From Actinomycetota bacterium (GTDB lineage: Bacteria; Actinomycetota; Acidimicrobiia; Acidimicrobiales; JAJPHD01): DNA of 64,000 nt. Positions within the stretch are counted from its first letter, which is position 1; the number at the start of each line of letters is the position of its first letter. The notes under the pieces were generated by a model, which ran no database searches, was not told the origin of the DNA, and worked only from the letters and a program-made list of their open reading frames with translations. The stretch lies in assembly GCA_021325455.1 (NCBI GenBank), contig JAJPHD010000010.1, positions 62,001 through 126,000 on the forward strand, written 5' to 3'. Made by a program: the position numbers and the translations under genes. Below, one piece after another: positions 60,708 to 64,000 of this stretch.

Positions 60708-62402
60708 ATGGGCTACTTCCTCACCCTGGTGGTGATGGTGGCGGTCCTGGCCGTGGTATGGAGACTGCTCGGGGCCTACATGGTGGCGGTGTACGACGGT
60801 CGCACCCGCTGGCTGGCATTCGTCGAGCGGCCCCTCTACCGGCTCCTCGGGACCGATCCCAAGGTGGAGCAGACCTGGCGCCGCTATGCCGTCTCCCTGA
60901 TCGCCTTCTCCCTGGTCTCGGCCCTGCTCACCTACGCCATCCTCCGACTCCAGGGCCACCTCCCCCTCAACCCCGACCATCTGCACGGTGTCCCCCCGGC
61001 GCTGTCGTTCAACACCGCGGTGTCCTTCCTCACCAACACCAACTGGCAGAACTACCCGGGGGAGACGACCATGTCCTACCTCTCCCAGATGACGGCCCTG
61101 GCCGTCCAGAACTTCGTGAGCGCCTCGGTCGGCATGGCCGTGGCCGTGGCCCTCATCCGGGGCCTGTCCCGCAAGGGTTCCTCCACGATCGGCAACTTCT
61201 GGGTGGACCTCACCCGGGGGGTCCTCTACATCCTGCTGCCCATCTCCTTCTTGATGGCGATCGTGTTCGTCTCCCAGGGAGCGGTACAGACCCTGGCCGG
61301 CCCCGCCCACATCCATGACGCCCTGAACGGCGTGTCCCAGACCATACCGAGGGGGCCGGTCGCCTCCCAGGAGGTCATCAAGCAGCTGGGCACCAACGGC
61401 GGGGGGTTCTTCAACGCCAACGCCGCTCACCCCTTCGAGAACCCCGACGGCCTGACCAACCTGTTGGAGATCCTCCTCATCCTCTCCATACCCGTGGCCC
61501 TCACCTACACCTTCGGTCGCATGGTGGGCAGCGTGCGCCAGGGCGTGGCCGTTCTGGCTGCCATGACTCTGCTCTTCGGGGTGTGGCTGGGATCCACCTC
61601 CGTGGCCGAGCATGCCCCCAACCCGGCCGTGGCCGCCGCCGGTCTTGCCCACCAGCCCGGCGGCAACATGGTCGGCAAGGAGGCACGCTTCGGCGACACG
61701 TCATCGGCCTTGTTCAACGTGGTGTCCACCCAGACCTCGACCGGCTCGGTCGACTCCTCCATGGACTCCTACAACCCCCTGGGCGGGATGGGCACCATGA
61801 CGGGCATGATGCTGGGGGAGGTCTCGCCCGGAGGGGTGGGGAGCGGACTCTACACCATGCTGTGCTTCGCCCTCCTGGCGGTGTTCATAGGGGGGCTCAT
61901 GGTGGGCCGGACGCCGGAGTACCTCGGCAAGAAGATCCAGGCCCGGGAGGTCAAGCTGGCGGCCATTGCCATCCTGGTGATGCCCGTGACGGTGCTGGTG
62001 CTGGCCGGCCTGGCGTCTGTCCTGCCCGCCGGGACGTCACCCACGTTGAACGCCGGTCCCCATGGGTTCTCCGAGATCCTCTACGCCTTCACGTCCCAGG
62101 CCAACAACAACGGCTCGGCTTTCGCCGGGTTGTCCAGCAACACCGTCTTCTACAACGTCTTGGGCGGGTTGGCGATGCTCGTCGGACGGTTCGTGATCAT
62201 CATCCCCGTGCTGGCCCTGGCCGGGGCTCTGGCCGCCAAGGAGATGGTGCCGGCCGGGGCGGGCACCTTCCGGACCGACACCGCCCTCTTTGCCGGGCTC
62301 CTCGTGGCCGTCGTGCTCATCGTCGGCGGGCTCACCTTCTTCCCGGCCGTGTCCCTGGGCCCGGTGGTCGAGGCCCTGTCCCATGGGAGGTTCTTCGGTT
62401 GA
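60708..62402 (+). CDS. kdpA: K+-transporting ATPase subunit KdpA
   Basis: A 564-residue potassium-binding channel-like subunit of the KdpFABC P-type pump. Four repeated pore segments are visible: [58 protein letters not shown] (here DSYNPLGG) and [23 protein letters not shown], all matching the KdpA selectivity filter regions. About ten membrane helices. Its TGA overlaps the TTG of kdpB. Regulated by the split KdpD and KdpE upstream. Confidence 0.97.
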   Translation: MGYFLTLVVMVAVLAVVWRLLGAYMVAVYDGRTRWLAFVERPLYRLLGTDPKVEQTWRRYAVSLIAFSLVSALLTYAILRLQGHLPLNPDHLHGVPPALSFNTAVSFLTNTNWQNYPGETTMSYLSQMTALAVQNFVSASVGMAVAVALIRGLSRKGSSTIGNFWVDLTRGVLYILLPISFLMAIVFVSQGAVQTLAGPAHIHDALNGVSQTIPRGPVASQEVIKQLGTNGGGFFNANAAHPFENPDGLTNLLEILLILSIPVALTYTFGRMVGSVRQGVAVLAAMTLLFGVWLGSTSVAEHAPNPAVAAAGLAHQPGGNMVGKEARFGDTSSALFNVVSTQTSTGSVDSSMDSYNPLGGMGTMTGMMLGEVSPGGVGSGLYTMLCFALLAVFIGGLMVGRTPEYLGKKIQAREVKLAAIAILVMPVTVLVLAGLASVLPAGTSPTLNAGPHGFSEILYAFTSQANNNGSAFAGLSSNTVFYNVLGGLAMLVGRFVIIIPVLALAGALAAKEMVPAGAGTFRTDTALFAGLLVAVVLIVGGLTFFPAVSLGPVVEALSHGRFFG

Positions 62403-64000
62403 GCGCCCAGCCCCGTTCCTCCGATCAGCGGGCCCCCGAGTCACCTGCCGAGGCCGTCGACACCGACCGCTCCTCTCCTGCCCAGGCTGAGCGGGAGCCG
62501 AGGAGGGCCGCCCAGCCCCGGGGGCTCTTCGACCCCAGCATCCTGGTCCCCGCCCTGGGGGAAGCCTTCAAAAAGCTCGATCCGAGGGTCCAGGCTCGCA
62601 ACCCGGTGATGTTCGTCGTGCTGGTGGGGACCGTCGTCACCCTGGCCGAGGCGGTGGCCCGTCCGAGCGCCTTCTCCTGGTCGGTCACCGTCTTCCTCTT
62701 CCTCACGGTGGTCTTCGCCAACTTCGCCGAGGCCATGGCGGAGGGCAGGGGAAAGGCCCAGGCGGCCACCCTCAGGCGCATGCGCACCACCACCGAGGCC
62801 CGCCGCCTGCGAGAGGGGGAGGAAGAGAGGGTGGCGGCCACGGAGCTGTCCCGAGGGGACCTGGTCGTGTGCGAGCCGGGGGACCTGATCCCATCGGACG
62901 GGGAGGTGGTCGAAGGGGTGGCCTCGGTGGACGAGTCCGCCATCACCGGCGAGTCCGCCCCTGTCATAAGGGAGGCCGGCGGGGACAGGTCGGCGGTGAC
63001 GGGAGGCACGAAGGTCCTGTCGGACCGCATAGTGGTGCGGATCAGCGCCGAGCCCGGGCAAACCTTCATGGACAGGATGATCAGCCTGGTGGAGGGGGCC
63101 AGCCGCCAGAAGACCCCCAACGAGGTGGCTCTCACCATCTTGCTGTCGGCCCTCACTCTCGTCTTCCTGCCCGTGGTGGTGGTCCTCGAGCCCTTCGCTC
63201 ACTACGCCCGGGGCTCCGTCCCCATCGTGTCGCTGGTGGCCCTGCTCGTCGCCCTCATCCCCACCACCATCGGCGCCCTCCTCTCTGCCATCGGGATCGC
63301 AGGCATGGACCGCCTCGTTCAGCGGAACGTGCTGGCCATGAGCGGCCGGGCCGTCGAGGCCGCTGGCGACGTGAGCACCCTGCTGTTGGACAAGACGGGG
63401 ACCATAACCCTCGGCAACCGGATGGCGTCCGCCTTTCTCCCCGTGGGCGGCCACCAGGAAGCGGAGCTGGCCGATGCCGCCCAGCTGGCCTCACTTGCCG
63501 ACGAGACCCCGGAGGGCCGCTCCATCGTCGTCCTGGCCAAGCAACGCTTCGACCTGCGGGGAAGGGAGATGGCCGCCGGCTACTCGTTCGTGCCCTTCTC
63601 GGCCCAGACCCGCATGTCGGGGTTGGACGTCGCCGGCCGGCACATACGCAAGGGGGCGGCGGAGGCCGTGCGCCACTGGGTGGTCGAGCAGGGGGGCCAG
63701 GTGCCCGACGAGCTGGACAGCATCGTCACCCGCACCGCCAAGGCGGGCTCGACGCCGCTGGTGGTGGCGGACGGCGGTGAGGTGCTGGGCGTGGTGGAGC
63801 TCAAGGACGTGGTGAAGACGGGGATCCAAGAGCGATTCGACCAATTGCGGGCCATGGGCATCCGCACCGTCATGATCACGGGGGACAACCCCCTCACGGC
63901 GGCGGCCATCGCCTCGGAAGCCGGTGTGGACGACTACCTGGCCGAGGCCACTCCCGAGGCCAAGATGGACCTGATCCGCTCGGAGCAGGAGGGGGGCCGG
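62399..64000 (+). CDS. kdpB: K+-transporting ATPase subunit KdpB (3' truncated by window edge)
   Basis: The first 534 codons of the P-type ATPase subunit. It starts at TTG 62399 inside the kdpA stop (TTGA). A charged N-terminal 45 residues precede [21 protein letters not shown]. The actuator motif is [19 protein letters not shown], the phosphorylated Asp331 lies in [13 protein letters not shown], the nucleotide domain has [14 protein letters not shown] and the hinge begins [23 protein letters not shown]. The C-terminal helices and kdpC lie beyond the window. All catalytic motifs seen are normal. Confidence 0.96.
   Translation, partial: MSAQPRSSDQRAPESPAEAVDTDRSSPAQAEREPRRAAQPRGLFDPSILVPALGEAFKKLDPRVQARNPVMFVVLVGTVVTLAEAVARPSAFSWSVTVFLFLTVVFANFAEAMAEGRGKAQAATLRRMRTTTEARRLREGEEERVAATELSRGDLVVCEPGDLIPSDGEVVEGVASVDESAITGESAPVIREAGGDRSAVTGGTKVLSDRIVVRISAEPGQTFMDRMISLVEGASRQKTPNEVALTILLSALTLVFLPVVVVLEPFAHYARGSVPIVSLVALLVALIPTTIGALLSAIGIAGMDRLVQRNVLAMSGRAVEAAGDVSTLLLDKTGTITLGNRMASAFLPVGGHQEAELADAAQLASLADETPEGRSIVVLAKQRFDLRGREMAAGYSFVPFSAQTRMSGLDVAGRHIRKGAAEAVRHWVVEQGGQVPDELDSIVTRTAKAGSTPLVVADGGEVLGVVELKDVVKTGIQERFDQLRAMGIRTVMITGDNPLTAAAIASEAGVDDYLAEATPEAKMDLIRSEQEGGR

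Overview
The window is a gene-dense, very high-GC chromosomal segment of an actinobacterium. Mycothiol enzymes (an Mca-type amidase and a mycothiol-dependent DinB-fold enzyme), a coenzyme F420 biosynthesis gene (CofC) with an LLM flavin oxidoreductase, a PafB/PafC-like WYL pair, an HU protein with a long basic tail and many leaderless starts all point to Actinomycetota. I lean towards Acidimicrobiia, but no rRNA or other marker fixes the class. No tRNA, rRNA, CRISPR array, insertion sequence or prophage was found, and every gap between genes is under 300 bases.

Layout. Positions 1-5.9 kb: end of an SDR, a RibD-like reductase, a PHP protein, a type II NADH dehydrogenase, a slipin and an F420-type oxidoreductase. 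6-12.5 kb: a ChbG-type deacetylase, a blue-copper lipoprotein, an SCP2 protein, Mca, pterin dehydratase, an acyl-CoA dehydrogenase and ThiC behind a TPP riboswitch. 12.6-24.2 kb: an ornithine cyclodeaminase/arginine dihydrolase pair, RNase HII, an RpiB-like isomerase, an adenylate cyclase, CofC, PIG-L, HU, a ferritin-like protein, a hydroxyacid dehydrogenase, a TAP-like hydrolase and an AcuI-like reductase. 24.2-30.1 kb: an orphan MobF relaxase divergent from boxC-boxB (aerobic benzoyl-CoA epoxide pathway). 30-46.6 kb: an exonuclease, the PafBC-like pair, an acyl-CoA carboxyltransferase, lipoproteins, YihY, methionine aminopeptidase, a cation antiporter, FabH, the transsulfuration pair CBS-MetB, and a Baeyer-Villiger-type monooxygenase.

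47-58.2 kb (minus strand): a one-carbon operon, soxB-soxD-soxA-soxG-fhs-folD-fchA followed by a methyltransferase and a HAD phosphatase. Heterotetrameric sarcosine oxidase delivers 5,10-methylene-THF. The FolD-like protein should oxidise it, but lacks the cyclohydrolase residues. FchA would then supply the missing hydrolysis, and Fhs would convert 10-formyl-THF to formate with ATP gain.

57-64 kb: a potassium module. KdpD is split into an N-terminal half on the minus strand and a histidine-kinase half on the plus strand, followed by kdpE, a 27-residue membrane micro-ORF, kdpF, kdpA and a truncated kdpB. A KdpE-box-like direct repeat lies in front of the structural genes.

Two regulatory habits recur. 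Many genes have a TANNNT -10-like hexamer 6-10 nt before the start codon and no Shine-Dalgarno, so they are probably leaderless. Many adjacent genes overlap as GTGA or ATGA, so they are probably translationally coupled.
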